Origin: Meandrina meandrites
Taxonomy: Eukaryota; Cnidaria; Anthozoa; Scleractinia; Meandrinidae
Direction of reading: 5' to 3'
NCBI GenBank assembly: GCA_963693305.1
Contig: OY855906.1
Span: forward strand, 28,101,937 to 28,165,936
DNA length: 64,000 nucleotides
In this document: positions 45,339 to 58,691 of the stretch, in pieces
How positions within the stretch are numbered: the stretch's first letter is position 1
Layout of the letters: each line of letters begins with the position of its first letter
Made by a program: the position numbers and the translations under genes
Notes under the pieces: generated by a model
What the model saw: the letters and a program-made list of their open reading frames with translations, nothing else
What the model was told of the DNA's origin: nothing
Database searches by the model: none

Positions 45339-45809
45339 GAACAGTGTTTTTGGTTTGAGGGACAAGTTGCCTGTAACATTCAATATGTTAGCATAACTTG
45401 CCCAAGCCCGAAGAGGTACCTCGTTTGTCTTTGTAACCCCATTGCATTTGATAGAACAGCGCTGGTCAACAAATTCCGGAAAGGAACTGCTCACTCGACC
45501 ACAAAAAAAGGTTGTTTTCGGTTAAGTTTGAAAGCAGCCAAACAGGAATAGACCAAAATATATAAGAGATAATCGAATCAAATTTTATTAGCCAAACTTT
45601 AATTAGTCAAGAACAGATCAGAGTATGCCAATTTTTTTCGAACAGACCAATGACGTTGAAGCATCCAAACAATATGACTACAATTAATTTTTGGACAAAG
45701 TAAAGAATGATAGAGGTCTAGTTTACTACTCAGATTCCTCTCATGATAAGCAAAAAAAACGATAGAGTAAAAGTCGCAGAAGCAAATATTTCATGAATAA
45801 AAAATTGAT

Positions 45810-46707
45810 CTACATGTATGGTTGATAACTCAAAAAGCTCATATTTTGCATTTCAATGAATGTAAATACAATACAAATTGCAATAGAACATTCAAATAAC
45901 ACTTTGAAATAAAGTTAATTGAAAACAGCGTTATAACCACACTTATTGTCTTCCAGGCACGAAAGAAAGCAATTTAATTCAAGTATACTACACTACATTA
46001 AGCTTGATGATTCAAGTCGGCATAGTTAAAACAAATAAATTTTAATTAACATTTGCAGAGTAATGTTTGATTAAACGTTAGCTTCTACATTTTTGCATTT
46101 TTAAAATAAATAAAAATCTTGTGGCCAAAATTTCGGTAAATTAAGTTGATCACAGTTTATTAATTGGGGATTTCGTGAAACAATAATATAAAAACCATTC
46201 GGTGAAAGTTTTCAATCGCTGGAAGGAAAGACAAATTTTAGATTATTGCACGGTGAAAATGGATGTAGACTACACTTAGCGGCCAATCTAATTTAAACCG
46301 CTTTCCAATCTACGCTTTCCTATAACAATACGTTTCGGTTGTAGTTTTCTTTTATGCCGGAAATGCCTCAATGAAATCAACCAAGGATAGCAATTGCGTG
46401 TTTGTCATCTTTATGTAGTAGTTATATGTGACGATAACTGTTTTCAAACATTGTTTACATCATTTAACTTTACGAATTAGGTAAACAAATGTGGAATTTT
46501 GCACACCAACCAATAAATAACAATAGGAGGAAGTCATGCTGCCCCAAAGAAATGTGTTTTTTGTAAGATTAAGTTATGCTATAAACCCTTCATTCTCTGT
46601 TGATCACAACAGCTGCTTACTTTGAATACTCGTTAAAATCAAATATAGTGCAAGACTCATCGAAGAAGTCGAACGTGTTTACAAGCTATAAGCTATAAAA
46701 GCCCAAG
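45810..46707 (+). promoter_or_regulatory. Upstream block of GRL exon D, with TATA candidate
   Basis: Contains TTGATCTACATGTATGGTTG, TTGTCTTCCAGGCACGAAAG, TTAATTAACATTTGCAGAGT, GCGGCCAATCTAATTTAAACCGC and GCCTCAATGAAATCAACCAAGG. TATAAA at 46580-46585 lies 128 bp before the ATG and is followed by CCCTTCATTCTC. A GCTATAAAAGCCCAAG just before the ATG is shared with E but is too close to act as a TATA box for this start. Confidence 0.55.
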
Positions 46708-47722
46708 ATGCGGCCACGAACGGCGAATGTACAAGAAATGAGCGAAATGGAAGTGAATGACACTGATAATACTTTTCCAACAACTAAAGAATATCCGAGA
46801 GAAGACCAAATAAGATCAACTCGACAAAGGCAGCTTACAGAGATCGTGCGTCCGATTTTGATTGCTATGAAATTGACGGGGCAATTTTTCGGTGACAGCA
46901 CATTGACTAAAGGTAGCGATCGAAGAACATTGCACACTTCCCACTTCTTCAGCGGGCTTATCGTTCTTGGTCAATGGCTAATCGTTGTCTTGGCTGTTAC
47001 AAGTCACCTTTACGTTGGGTTCTCGTCCATGAGTGACTTTTTGTTCTTACTGGGTATAACTACCTGGTATGTTCAGTGTGCAGGTAACACAATTGTTTGC
47101 TTGTTCGTTTTGCCACTGACGAACAAAAGGCCGTCAAGATTTGCCCAGTTTCTTTCCAGTTTTCTCGTGATGGCGCCCGAGTTTGACGGGATGAAGCAAA
47201 AAGCAGTGAGGAGTTTGGCAGTAGCGTGTTTGGCAGCTGTACTCAATTCCATCGTCCTCGCACTTTTCAGTTACTTCACGGGCATAATTTCATTTTTTCC
47301 GCCATGGAGTAGACATTTAACGATACGAGTTATAGAACTGGTTTGGGGGGTCATCGATTCCTTCGCCTGGACTTTACCACCAGTAATCTTCTGCATCACG
47401 TGCACGCTACTGGAAAAAAATGTTCGACACTTTTCAGAATAAAATTTCCAAGGAATCAATCCATTCTTTTACCATCGCTTACTTGCGACAGCAGCACCTG
47501 AAGCTATGTGAGATGGTAGAGCTGGCCAATGCTGTGTTTTCGCCGCTGCTGTTTGTGATTATTTCAATGGACGTACCATTGATTTGCATCAACACTTATC
47601 AGATACTCAAGCTGTCAAGTGAAGCAGGAACCATCGCGATGTTTGCTCATGTCTACTGGGGCATTATTATATCTGCCTTGTTGATAGCTATTTTCATTTT
47701 TGGAAATCGCGTTAACGTCAAG
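46708..47722 (+). pseudogene. GRL large exon D, one-base frameshift
   Basis: About 338 codons, related to E and F, with a donor AAG|gtaagc. The stretch that reads CTGGAAAAAATG in A and E has seven A's here (47414-47420). The frame therefore shifts after residue 238, gives VRHFSE and stops at 47442. The correct frame resumes at once (47420-47722, MFDTFQNKISKES..., then HLKLCEMVELANAVFSPLLF). Four codons are also missing in the HTGLRLTVRV loop. Everything else, including splice donor and membrane segments, is intact. Read as pseudogene, assembly error at a homopolymer, or slippage; exon F has the identical change. Confidence 0.75.
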
Positions 47723-47834
47723 GTAAGCCTTTTGTGCGCCATTTCAAAACATGATATTTCACTGATCTATTGGGTCTTCATTAGTTTTATGTTTATTAGG
47801 GCAATGAAGTTTTACTAGGGCCTGTTTGGCAGAA

Positions 47835-48240
47835 CGCTTTAATTTTCCTTATTACGTCCTCTGCTTAAAATTCGCCTGAAGAAACGGCTTCAAAACGGCT
47901 CAAAATACACGTAAATCGATTTATCTTATAACACGAATACATGTTATATATGTACAGATATAAATTCGTGAGTTTCCTTCAAGCTATATATTGATTAAGA
48001 TAATTAATTCCTATATCTTTTTTTCATTTTCTTTTTAATATGACAAAGTCGCGGTAAATATTCACCAATGTTCACTAAGCCTAAGGCGAATAATTGTTTT
48101 AGCATAATTCTGAGAGGTGAATATTTTAATAAAGAACTACAAAAAAAAAAAAGAAAAAAAAAGAAAAAAAAGGAAACAGTACTCACGAGCACTGCTTGTA
48201 TAAATGAAAGCTACTTAAAGGGACATCATCACGGACGCGT
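47835..48240. other. Partial copy of the region before shared exon 2
   Basis: GAATAATTGTTTTAGCATAATTCT.AGAGGTGAATATT and GAAACAGTACTCACGAGCACTGCTTGTATAAATG match 37911-38040, the intron stretch a few hundred bases before shared exon 2. The match ends about 48240, before the place where exon 2 would come. Unit D therefore probably once had its own C-terminal exons and lost them. Confidence 0.55.
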
Positions 48241-48534
48241 ATTGGCATTTTTTAGGAAAACGGCAATATAAGTTAAGACTAAGTACTTTCAACCATGTAG
48301 GGAATGCTCCTAGAATGTAAAGGGAAGGATGTCTAGCAAATTGTTTAAAGAAGAAGGTGACCGTAAATAGTTTTCATCAATTTGTCCAAACCAGAAGGAC
48401 AAAACTTGAAAAAGTCAGGCTGACTTTTTCAAGTTGAGAGAGTTAATAGGTTTCTAATGGTATAGACTTGTTTTTGGGCTGTTGAATTTTTGAAGTTATG
48501 CTCATTGCAGTGTCCCTTTAAATAAATCGGCTGC

Positions 48535-48987
<453 letters not shown>

Positions 48988-49049
48988 ACTGACATACTAG
49001 ACAGAGTACAAAACTCGAGTTATGTGATAGATCAAACAAAATAGAATGG

Positions 49050-49840
49050 ACTGAATAAAATATAGACTTAAGGTCGGTTGTACCTGCTTCACTGAAAAAA
49101 AAAAAAAACTGGCATAGTTGAATTTTTTTTTTTTTTTGATCCGGCTCCGAGATAAGAACCAAGGGCGCTCAACATGAGCTAACATAGACAGTGTAACCCT
49201 GAGCCAAGCAAAATCGGCAACTGAATGGAGTGAGTGAGTGACCTGTCACTACTTGCAGCACATTGCGAGCAGAGCCATAGTTTAAATGAATTGAAACGAT
49301 TATTTCACACTTTTCTCGACTTCATTTCTACATGATTGCGGGCGATAGCACAAAACCAGTGCCATCATTCCCGGTCATAATTGAAACCTGAAAGGTAGGT
49401 AGCTTTCATTTTTACGAAAACTCATGAGGGTCTACAGAAAGCGATAATTCTTATATAAATAGAACTTCACGGGAAGCGGTACACCATAAGGCCGTTTTAT
49501 TTTCGCACTTTCGCGAGAAAAAATTTAAATTTCGACGGGTAATTACAAATGCAACATCCTGTTCTAAGAAAAGTGAAAGGAAACTTACCATTGGATGAAT
49601 CAAGAAGGAACTCACATTTGGATCACGCCCTCGGGTAGTTATGGTACTCGAAACGTGCCCTAGACGTGTTCCCCAGGTCAGATGATGCCGATTGTTTTTC
49701 GAACAGACCATCCAAACAATATGACTACAATTAATTTTTGAACCAAATAAAGAGAAATAAAGATTTAGTTTACAACTCAGATTTCTCTCATGATACGCAA
49801 AAAAAAAAAAACAGTCGTAGAAGTAAATATTGCAAAAATA
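49050..49840 (+). other. GPCR flanks fused, coding part deleted, unit E
   Basis: 49139-49620 is 5' flank (AACATGAGCTAACATAGACAG, GAGGGTCTACAGAAAGCGATAA). From about 49690 it becomes 3' flank (GAACAGACCATCCAAACAATATGACTACAATTAAT). The receptor gene between them is gone. Confidence 0.6.
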
Positions 49841-49844
49841 TAAC

Positions 49845-50784
49845 ATTGACCTACATATATGGTTGACGACTCAAGAAACTCATATTTTGTATTTCATTAT
49901 ATGTAAATACAATAAAAATCGAAACAGAATATAAATAACAATATAAAGTAAAGAAGATTTGAAAACAGAGTGATAACCACTTATTATCTTCTAGGCAAGA
50001 AAGAAAGCAATTTAAATTCAAATTGAGCTTGATGAATCAAGTTCACATAGTTAAACCAAATACATTTTAATTAACATTGGCAGAGTAATGTCTGTTTAAA
50101 CGTTACCTTCTACATTTTTGCATTTGGAAGCTTCAAAAACAGCATTATTTTTAAAATAAATAAAAATCCCATGGCCGAAACTTCAGTAAATTAAGTTGAT
50201 CACAGTTTATGGAATGGGATGTCGTAAAGCAATATAAAAATAATTTGGCGAAACAATCGCTGGAAGGAAAAACAGAGTTCAAGTAATTATCAAAATGGAT
50301 GGAGACCACACTTAGCGGCCAATCTGTTTTAAACCGCTATCCAATCTACGCTGTCCCATAACAATACGTTCAGGTTGTTGTTTTCTTTTCTGAAATGCCT
50401 CAATGAAATCAACCAAGGATAGCCATTGCGTGTTTGTCAGCTTTATGTAGTAGCTATATGGGAGGATAACTGTTTTCAATCATTGTTTACATTATTTAAC
50501 TTTACGAATCAGGTAAACAAATTAAAAACTTTGCACACCAACCAATAATTCCTCTCGTTGCCCCATAATAACGATAGGAGCGTGTCTTGCTGAACCAAAG
50601 AAATGTCTTTTTTTGTGTGATTAATTTGTGTTATAAAAACCCCCCGTTCTCATTTAATTGAAAACGTTTGTAGACAACATCTGCTTGCTTTAAAACTCGT
50701 TAAAATCAAATATAGTGAGATCCTCATCGAACAAGTCGAACGTGTTTACGAATCAAGCCAAGCTATAAGCTATAAAAACCCAAG
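49845..50784 (+). promoter_or_regulatory. Upstream block of GRL exon E, with TATA candidate
   Basis: Same blocks as unit D (TTGACCTACATATATGGTTGA, TTATCTTCTAGGCAAGAAAGA, TTAATTAACATTGGCAGAGT, GCCTCAATGAAATCAACCAAGG). TATAAAA at 50632-50638, followed by CCCCCCGTTCTC, lies about 150 bp before the ATG. Confidence 0.55.
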
Positions 50785-51810
50785 ATGCGGCCACGAACGG
50801 TGCATGTACAAGAAATGAGCCAAATGGAAGTGAATGACACTGCTATTACTGTCGCAACTGAAGAATATCCGGGAGTAGACGAAATGACGTCAAATCGACA
50901 AAGGCAGCTTGGAGAGATCTTCCGTCCGTTCTTGATCGCTATGAAATTGACGGGGCAATTTTTCGGCGAGACCGCGTTGACCAAGTGTCGTAGTCGAAGG
51001 ACATTGCACATTTCGCAATTCTTCAGCGCGCTTATCGTTCTTGGCCAATGGCTAATGGTGGTTCTGGGTGTTACAACTCACCTTTACGTAGGGTTCTCGT
51101 CCATGGGTATTTTTTTCTTCTTACTGGTTACAACTACTTGGTATGTTCAGTGTGCAGGTAACACAACCATTTGCTTGTTCGTTTTGCCACTGACGAACAG
51201 AAGGCCATCAAGATTCGCACAGTTTCTTTCCAGTTTTGTCACGACGGCGCCCGAGTTTGACGGGATGAAGCAGAAAGTGGTGAGGAGTTTGGTAGTAGCG
51301 TGTTTAGCAGCTGTAATCAATTCCATCGTCCTCGCTCTTTTCAGTGTTCACTTCAAGGGCATAATTTCTACTCTTCCGCCATGGAATCAACACATAGGCC
51401 TGTACTTAACGGTACGAGTGATAGAAATGGTTTGGGCGGTCGTCGATTCCTTCGCCTTTACTTTACCACCTGTCATCTTCTGTATCACGTGCATGCTACT
51501 GGAAAAAATGTTCGACACTTTTCAAAACAAAATTTCCAAGGAATCAATCCATTCTTTTACCATTGCTTACTTGCGACAGGAGCACCTGAAGCTATGTGAG
51601 ATGGTAGAGCTGGCCAATGCTGTGTTTTCGCCGCTGCTATTTGTGATTATTTCATTGGACGTACCACTGATTTGCATCAACACTTATCAGTTACTCAAGT
51701 TGTCAAGTGAGGCAGGAACCATCATGATTATGGGTTATGTCTACTGGTCCGTCCTTATATCTACTTTGCTGGCTGTTATTTTCATTTTCGGAAATCGCGT
51801 TAGCGAAAAG
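50785..51810 (+). CDS. GRL 7TM protein, large 5' exon E
   Basis: 342 codons, fully open, ending ...FGNRVSEK at AAG|gtaagt, phase 0. Predicted hydrophobic segments lie near residues 79-104, 107-136, 165-188, 209-239, 271-300 and 317-338. The motif HLKLCEMVELANAVFSPLLF is at 267-286. The homopolymer that is seven A's in D and F is six here, so the frame holds. Joined to exons 59984-60052, 60381-60470 and 61231-61284 it gives about 412 residues, the usual Gr length. It is the only 5' exon in the window with both an intact frame and an intact following C-terminal set. Nearest relatives are D and F. Confidence 0.8.
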
Positions 51811-52099
51811 GTAAGTATTGTGCTCCATTTCAAAACATGATACTTCATTGACCTACTGGATCTCTATGTATCAAGGCAATGCATTGTTAATAGGGTTTGT
51901 TTGGTAGAACGCTTTAGTTTTTCTTATGGGGGACTGAAGAAGTTGTGATAGAAAGAGGTGATTAGATTTACCTTTACTGTTTGTATTGCGTTCGTTATCA
52001 ATTTACACAAACTTTAGATAACAAATATGTTTCATTTTGCCGTGCGTTTGTTAAGTTATCACATGTGACGTCAAATTAAAATATTGTAAGAACAAAAAG

Positions 52100-53800
52100 G
52101 TGGGAAACGAGCCCCTTGGAAAGAAAACCTTTTTCGATAGAAACGAGTAAACAAAATCTAGAACCAAGGTCGGTTGGGACTACTTCACTGGAAAAAAAAA
52201 AGTATACTTTAAATGTTTTGATCCAGGCTCTGAAATGCAGAACCAAGGGTGCTCGACATGAGCTAACATGGACTGCCTCATCAGCCAAGGAAAATCGGCA
52301 ACTGAATAAAGGGAGTGAGTAACCTGTCACAGCTTGCAGCACATTACGAGCAGAGCCATATTTCAGAGGAATTGAAACAATTATTTCACACTTGACTCGA
52401 CTTTTTGCACTAGCACACTTCATTTCTACTGCTCGAAGTGCGGGGGACAGAACAAAACCACGTGGTTCAACAGAAGGCCATATTCCTTAATTTTATATAA
52501 ATATAACTTTAGGGGAGGCGCTAGAAAATATTGCCGTTGTATTTCCGTATATTATCACGGGAAAATTTTCGACGGGTAATCTAAAAAACAAAATTCTGAA
52601 GTGAAAAGGATGCCATTGAGGAACTAAGAAACGATATATTTCTGGATTTCAGAACAAAAGCAATGAGCAATAACGCGGTTCGTCATTGGTCTGAAGTTAA
52701 AGTCTTGATTCAACATCTACTACAATCATCTGCAGCAAAGAAAAAAAAATATCTTGCTTGAATTAATCTGTCATTCTGTTATTATTTGTCAGATATTTTC
52801 ATGTATGTAGATAATTTCACCCTATGAGTGAAAATATACTATTTAGACATGGAAAATTATTTTACAGTGCATGCAAGTACTGATTGCAAACGACGAAAAA
52901 AGGCTACTTACCACTATCTGAAATCTGTTTCTAATTTAAAACTTTTTTTTTTGCATTGTGTGTAAAATAGGTTCGGCAGTGTTAGAATTATTCATTGATA
53001 CTCGCGCTTGAAAACTTTAAAGTGAGCGTTCTCGATCTCGCTAAAAATTGTTCACTTCGTTAAAAACATGTTAATTTTTGAAGTCACAAGGACGTCTTTT
53101 TGTGTTTTATTTTAATTTTTGTAATTCCTCATTTTTTGTTCTGTTTTTGCATATACCGTGTCATTTTTTTTTCTATCTTTTTTCACCAATATCTCCGCGA
53201 CACATTTCGAAAATGCACGCATTTTCTGTGTTTTGTTTGTCACACTTAACGTTTCCATACTCAAGAAACTCAGAAACAAGAAAGCAACATGTGCAAACAA
53301 ATCCAGATTTGTGTTAAAAAAAAAGAGTGTTTCCTATTCAGCTTCCTGTTGTCACTCAATGGTTCCGCTCTTTTTTCGTCATTACATTATTTATCTATAC
53401 CTATTTATTTATTTTTTAAAGTTCCCATAGGAAATTAAATAACTTTAACATGTAGCATGCAGTGATGTGAAGTGCTTAATAATATATAGTTTCTAAACAT
53501 GTCTAAAAGGTTGGTTTTAGTATGCACAAAATGCGTTTGATGTTCAAGCTCGCAGTTCTCTTCTCAAAACATAACTACAACTACAAATGTTTGCGCCTAA
53601 AGGAAATTATTGACATTATTATGCCTTTAACAGTTAAACAGATCATACATTTTCCCCCAACACGGTTGTGGACGAAGCATAGAGCAGCATTAAAGGACAC
53701 AGCAGGATATAAGATGAAAATCATTTATCATTTCGACGGGTTTCTTTCAGGAAAATCTCGTCGTTTTTTATTTATTTATTTATTTATTTGCTACAAATAA
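52100..53800 (+). other. GPCR 5'-flank copy, relict unit
   Basis: 52188-52700 matches the flanks of units D and E. 52620-53470 matches 1990-2800 of the intact GPCR flank, including GAACTAAGAA.CGAT.TATTTCT and the ORF-like stretch at 53158. At about 53700 it reaches AGCAGGAT and TTTCTTTCAGGAAAAT, as just before the real GPCR, but then jumps to 3' flank near 53800. The GPCR is deleted. Confidence 0.6.
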
Positions 53801-53987
53801 GTTTGACACGAAGTTTGATCACTTTAATCAAATCAGAGCGTGTCGATCTCTTTTTCAACAAACCAGAGACGAAGCACCCAAACAATATGATGTTTTTTTA
53901 CTTACAGTTCTTTCAAAATACGCACAAAAACTCATATAAAAGCACGGCAGTGAACTTTGTAGTAGCAAATTTTACCTAAACATGACA

Positions 53988-54955
53988 TTAATCTACATGT
54001 GTGGTTGATAGTTCAAGAAACGTAGTTCAAAACTCATATTTTGTACTTCATTATATGTAAATACAACAACGTTCGAAATAGAATATTAAAATAACATTAT
54101 AAAGTTGATTTAAAAACAGCGTGATAATCACTTATTATCTTCAAGGAACAAAAGAAAACAATTTAAATTCAAATATACTAAAAGTTTGATGATTCAAGTT
54201 GACATAGTTGAAACAAATATATAGTAGTTACGATTTGCAGCATACTGTTTGTTTAAACGTTCGCTTCTATTTTTATTTTGGCAAGCCTCAAACACTGCAT
54301 AACGTAACCTTTTGGAACAAACAAAATTCCCTAGCCGAATTCAGCAAGTTTTATCACAGTTAATTAAATAGGAATTTGGTAAAGCAATAAATTATAAAAA
54401 CATTCTGCCCAATTCATAGTGTCAGCCGTCGGAAGGTACAACAGAGTTCAAGTAATTGTCAAACTGGACAGAGACCACACTAAGTGAGCAATGTTAATAT
54501 TGCTATCCAGGCTACACTGTCGTTTAACCATATGTTAAGGCTCTTCCTTTTTCATGGAATGTCTCAATGAAATCAATGAAGGACAGCCATGTAGTGTTTA
54601 TTAGCTTTATGTAATAGTTACAAGGGAGGGTAACTGTATACAAACATTGTTTCCGTTATTTACACTTGCGAAACAGGTAAGCAAATGAATACCGCAAATT
54701 AATAGTTTCTCTTGTCGCCCCATGTCATTAAAAACAATAGAAAAAATTCTTGCTGCACCGAAGTTATTTAGAAAACAGTCCTAAGAAAATATGCGCGCTG
54801 ATTGGTTAAAATAACTCGATAGAAACACAGAACTAGCAGGAGCTGTTGACGTGATGATGGCGCGTGCAAAGAGAATTTACATTTTGATAGTCAAAGTTAA
54901 CAATTCGTTTTCGTTTTTTTCGTCGCGGTGTTTTCTAAAAGAAATAGAAAACATG

Positions 54956-54991
<36 letters not shown>

Positions 54992-55185
54992 AAAAGTTTG
55001 GGAGAACTCGAAAAAGCTGTGGATACACTCGCCTATCGGCTCGTGTTCCCACAGCATTTCTCGTCCTCCCAAACTTCCACTCGGGTTTCTATAACTCGAA
55101 AGAAACACGGTACATGTTTTCTATTTCTTAAGTATTGTTTAGGTGATAATTATAACTTCATGTTTTAAACCCCTCGTTGTCTGTG
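53988..55185 (+). promoter_or_regulatory. Relict receptor upstream block without an exon
   Basis: Begins ATTAATCTACATGTGTGGTTGA and carries TTATTATCTTCAAGG, GAATGTCTCAATGAAATCAA and, after a MITE at about 54774-55130, GTTTTAAACCCCTCGTTGTCTGT, the spot of the TATA box in F. The receptor exon that should start about 150 bp later is absent. This is a seventh unit reduced to its promoter. Confidence 0.6.
54774..55130. mobile_element. MITE with hairpin core
   Basis: Interrupts the relict block. The core is an imperfect inverted repeat: AGAAATAGAAAACATGTTTT...CGAGTTATAGAAAC..AAGTTTGGGAG pairs with CTCCCAAACTT..GTTTCTATAACTCG..ACATGTTTTCTATTTCT. It includes the common GCGCGCTGATTGGTTA stretch. Boundaries are estimated from the uninterrupted copy in unit F. 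Confidence 0.65.
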
Positions 55186-55335
55186 GAGAAACAGATCAAA
55201 TAATAAGGGCACACCGTTCCATTAGTATACCAATTGCAATAACTTAACGGAACACTTTATTTCCGAAACGGACGTAGATATTGTCGCTAATAAGAGAGTC
55301 AACAGCGAGGCAGAGTTATATTCAAGAAAAGTAAA

Positions 55336-55571
55336 GGTCCGTTTGCACAGGTGATTTTTGTCGCGCAACTCAATGCAATTTTTGTCGCGCCGAAATTGCA
55401 TGAAGTTTCGAACATGTTCAAAACTTGATGCAACTTCGGCGCGACAAAAATTGCATTGAGTTGCGCCACAAAAATCGCCTGTGTAAACGGGCCTTGCAAC
55501 TTCGTGCAACTTCGGCGCGACAAAAATTGCATCGAGTTGGGCGACAAAAATCGCCTGTGTAAACGGGCCTT
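55336..55571. mobile_element. Foldback MITE with a third partial arm
   Basis: 55336-55493 is a hairpin, GGTCCGTTTGCACAGGTGAT...TTTTTGTCGCGC..CTCAATGCAA, against its complement ending TGTGTAAACGGGCC. A further half-copy, GCGACAAAAATTGCAT...CGCCTGTGTAAACGGGCCTT, follows to 55571, so three related arms are present. Such TGTAAACGGGCC-ended MITEs are common in invertebrates. Confidence 0.75.
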
Positions 55572-56339
55572 AAGTATACTTCGGCGCCTTCTAGACATCA
55601 GTCCAGAAAGTATAGTGGTTATTGGTTGCAATGAAGCCCGGGACACATCACACGAAAGTGACTCAAAATTACTGTTCGCTTTTTAGGCAGAATAATACAA
55701 AGAAATTCAGTTTCTGCCTAATCAGAAGGCAGCATTCATAGAGCTGTTTGGAGCTGGCGTGGTAAGACTCTTACCCCAGGGACTCATCGCTTTCGTTCCA
55801 ACTTTATTTTTGTTGTTGTTGTTTGTTTTTTTTTCCCACTGCTTCGAATTTCCCTCGTCCCAACTAACTACCCATGGGTCTCCGAGGATAGTCATTCCAT
55901 AAAACCAGATAGCAAATAATTGTAACGCTAGCAAATTGTCGATGTACAACAATGTAGTATTTGAATTAACAAATTATATTTGTGGGCTTAAATGTTTCTA
56001 AGTAACACTAATTACGGAAAATGAACAACGGTATTTGAATGAACGTACGTAACGGACATCTGACAGGCCAACATTTTACCACTAAAACCCTGGTCTCTCA
56101 GAATTCTGATGCTTAAACGCTCTTACAATGATTATTCCTAAAACGAAACACTATTTTTTTTTTAAAATTGCCTTTGTGGGTGATATTTAAAGGTGGTGTA
56201 TTTACAAGTTGTTTTTCGAGCCGACGAGGTTGTTCGCATTCAAAATTACAATAAGTAAATATAGTTCACCCTGAAGCCAAAATAGATTCGTTTCGTTTCC
56301 TACATCAATCAAAAGCTCAGAGTAAACGTTACATAGACA
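55572..56339. other. Unassigned sequence
   Basis: No gene, repeat or receptor-unit similarity recognised. A (TTG)n/T-rich stretch lies near 55805-55835. Confidence 0.4.
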
Positions 56340-57252
56340 TGAAATTAATCTACATGTATGGTTGATGAACTCAAGAAACGTAGTTCACAGCTTCATAATA
56401 TGTAACAATAAAGATCGAAATAAAGTATTAAAATAACACTATAATTAAAAGTGGATTTGAGAAGGCTAGCGTGATAATCACTAATTATCATCCAGGCATA
56501 AAAAAAAAACAATTTAAATTCAAAAATACTAAAAGCTTGATGACTCAAGTTGACATAGTTGAAACAAATAAATTTTAATTAAGATTTGCAGCATACTGTT
56601 TGTTTAAACGTTAGTAAGTTTCTATTTTTGCATACGGAAGGCACATGTTTTAGAATAAGTAACGTTAAAAAAGCTACGGCCAAAAACTTCAGCAGATTAT
56701 CACAGTTTATTGGTAAAACATTATAAAACCATTCGGCATAGTTGCCAATCGCTTGGAGGTATAGCAGAGTTGAACAAATTGTCTAATTGGACAGAGGCCA
56801 TATTTAGCGACCAAACTAAATAGGTATCAAGGCTACACTGTCCTTTAACAATATGTTTAGGCTGTTTCTTTTTTTTATGAAATGTCTCAATAAAACCAAA
56901 CAAGGATAGCCATAGCGTGTTTGTAAGCTACATGTAATAGTTATACGGGAGGGTAACTGTTTTCAAACACTGTTTCTGTAATTTGCGAATCAGCTAAACA
57001 AACGAATTCCGCAAACCAATAGTTTCTTTTGTCAATAACAATAGGAGAAACTCTTGCTGCACCAAAATAATGTAATTTTTGTTTGATGACTTTATATTAT
57101 AAACCCCTCGTTCCGTGTTAATTAATAGCGTTTACAAGCAACAGCTGCTGCTTTGAATGAATGCTCGTTATAGAAACATATAGTGAGAGACTCATCGATC
57201 AAGACGAAGCTATCTACGAACCAAAAGCTTGGGCTTACTATAAAATCTCACG
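56340..57252 (+). promoter_or_regulatory. Upstream block of GRL exon F, with TATA candidate
   Basis: Starts TTAATCTACATGTATGGTTGATG and includes AATTATCATCCAGGCATAAAA, TTTTAATTAAGATTTGCAG, GAAATGTCTCAATAAAACCAA and TCTTGCTGCACCAAA. TATAAA at 57098-57103, followed by CCCCTCGTTC, lies 155 bp before the ATG. Confidence 0.55.
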
Positions 57253-58279
57253 ATGCGGCCACAGACGGTGCATGTGCTAGAAATGGACCAAATGGAAGCG
57301 AATGACACTGCTATTACTGTCCCAACTGAAGAATATCCGAGAGAAGACGAAATGAGATCAAATCGACAAAGGCAGCTTGCAGAGATCTTCCGTCCGATTT
57401 TGATCGTTATGAAGTTGACGGGGCTATTTTTCGGTGAGACCGCATTGACTGAGTGCAGTGGTCGAAGGACATTGCACATTTCGCACTTCTCCAGCGCACT
57501 TATCGTTCTGGGTCAATGGCTAGTCGTTGTCTTGGCTGTTACAAGTCTTCACTTCATAGGTTTCTCGTCAATGAGTGCCTTTTTCTTCTTATTGACCACA
57601 ACCGCTTGGTATGTTCAGTGCGCAAGCAGCACAACCGTTTGCTTGTTCGTCTTGCCAGTGACGAACAAAAGGAAGTCCAGATTCGCCCTGTTTCTTTCCA
57701 GATTTGTTACGAAAGCGCCCGAGCTTGATGGGATGAAGCGAAAAGCAGTGAGGGGTTTGGTTGTAGCGTGTTTAGCAACTGTGATCAACTGCATCGTCCT
57801 CGTTCTTTTCAGTGTTCACTTCAACGGCGTAGTTTCTATTTTCCCACCATGGAATCAACCCCCAGGCCTGCGCTTAACCGTACGAGTGATAGTACTGGCG
57901 TTTGCCATCCTCGATTCCTTCGCCTTGACTTTACCAGCCCTAATCTTCTGTATCACGTGCATGCTCCTGGAAAAAAATGTTCGACAGTTTCCAAAATAAA
58001 GTGTCCAAGGAATCAATCCACTCTTTTACCATCGCTTACTTGCGACAGGAGCACCTGAAGCTATGTGAGATGGTAGAGCTGGCCAATGCTGTGTTTTCGC
58101 CACTGCTATTTGTGATTATTTCATTGGACATACCATTGATTTGCATCAACACTTATCAGATACTCAAGCTGTCGATGGAGGCAGGAACCATCATGATTTT
58201 GGGTCATGTCTACTGGGGCTTCTGTATACCTACTTTGTTGGTAGTAATTTTCATTTTTGGGAATCGGGTTAACGTAAAG
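57253..58279 (+). pseudogene. GRL large exon F, same one-base frameshift as D
   Basis: 342 codons plus one base; donor AAG|gtaagc. The run after CTG G has seven A's (57971-57977) where A and E have six. The frame breaks at residue 242 (...CMLLEKNVRQFPK, stop at 57999) and continues in the right frame from 57977 (MFDSFQNKVSKES... HLKLCEMVELANAVFSPLLF). It is more diverged than the other copies (TSLHFIGFSSMSAF; VRVIVLAFAILDSFALTLPALI). It is the closest 5' exon to the intact C-terminal set; the intron would be 1.7 kb. Confidence 0.75.
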
Positions 58280-58691
58280 GTAAGCTTAAGAGGCAAGAGA
58301 GTATCATTCACACTCTCTTGTTTAGAAGTGATATCCAAAGTGATTCCAAGTGAAAGCGAATAATAGTATTGGTAGAAAGTACTTTACTAGTTGTACAATT
58401 TTATTGCCGCCACGTTTTTGCCCTGGGATCGAGGTTGGACGGCCGGATACTTAGTGCTGTAATTTTCTTTAAGTAATCTTCGTAATAGTTCGTTTTTGAA
58501 CTGAAAAACGATGCAGAGGCAACATTTTAGTAAAACACTTATCTCTGTCAGTTCTAACATCTGATGGTTTTCTGATATTTTTCATGCAAGCAAACACTTT
58601 TTGAAACCGATTAACACCACCGATTAGATTTCTACTGAAAGTGCTAAATGATCATCGCAGTGAATTTCCAATTTAAGTAATTGCAATAAAG

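Noticed and set aside
54851..55168. 105-codon ORF as a gene
   Set aside because: It runs through the arms of a MITE hairpin; its sequence is the element, not a conserved protein.
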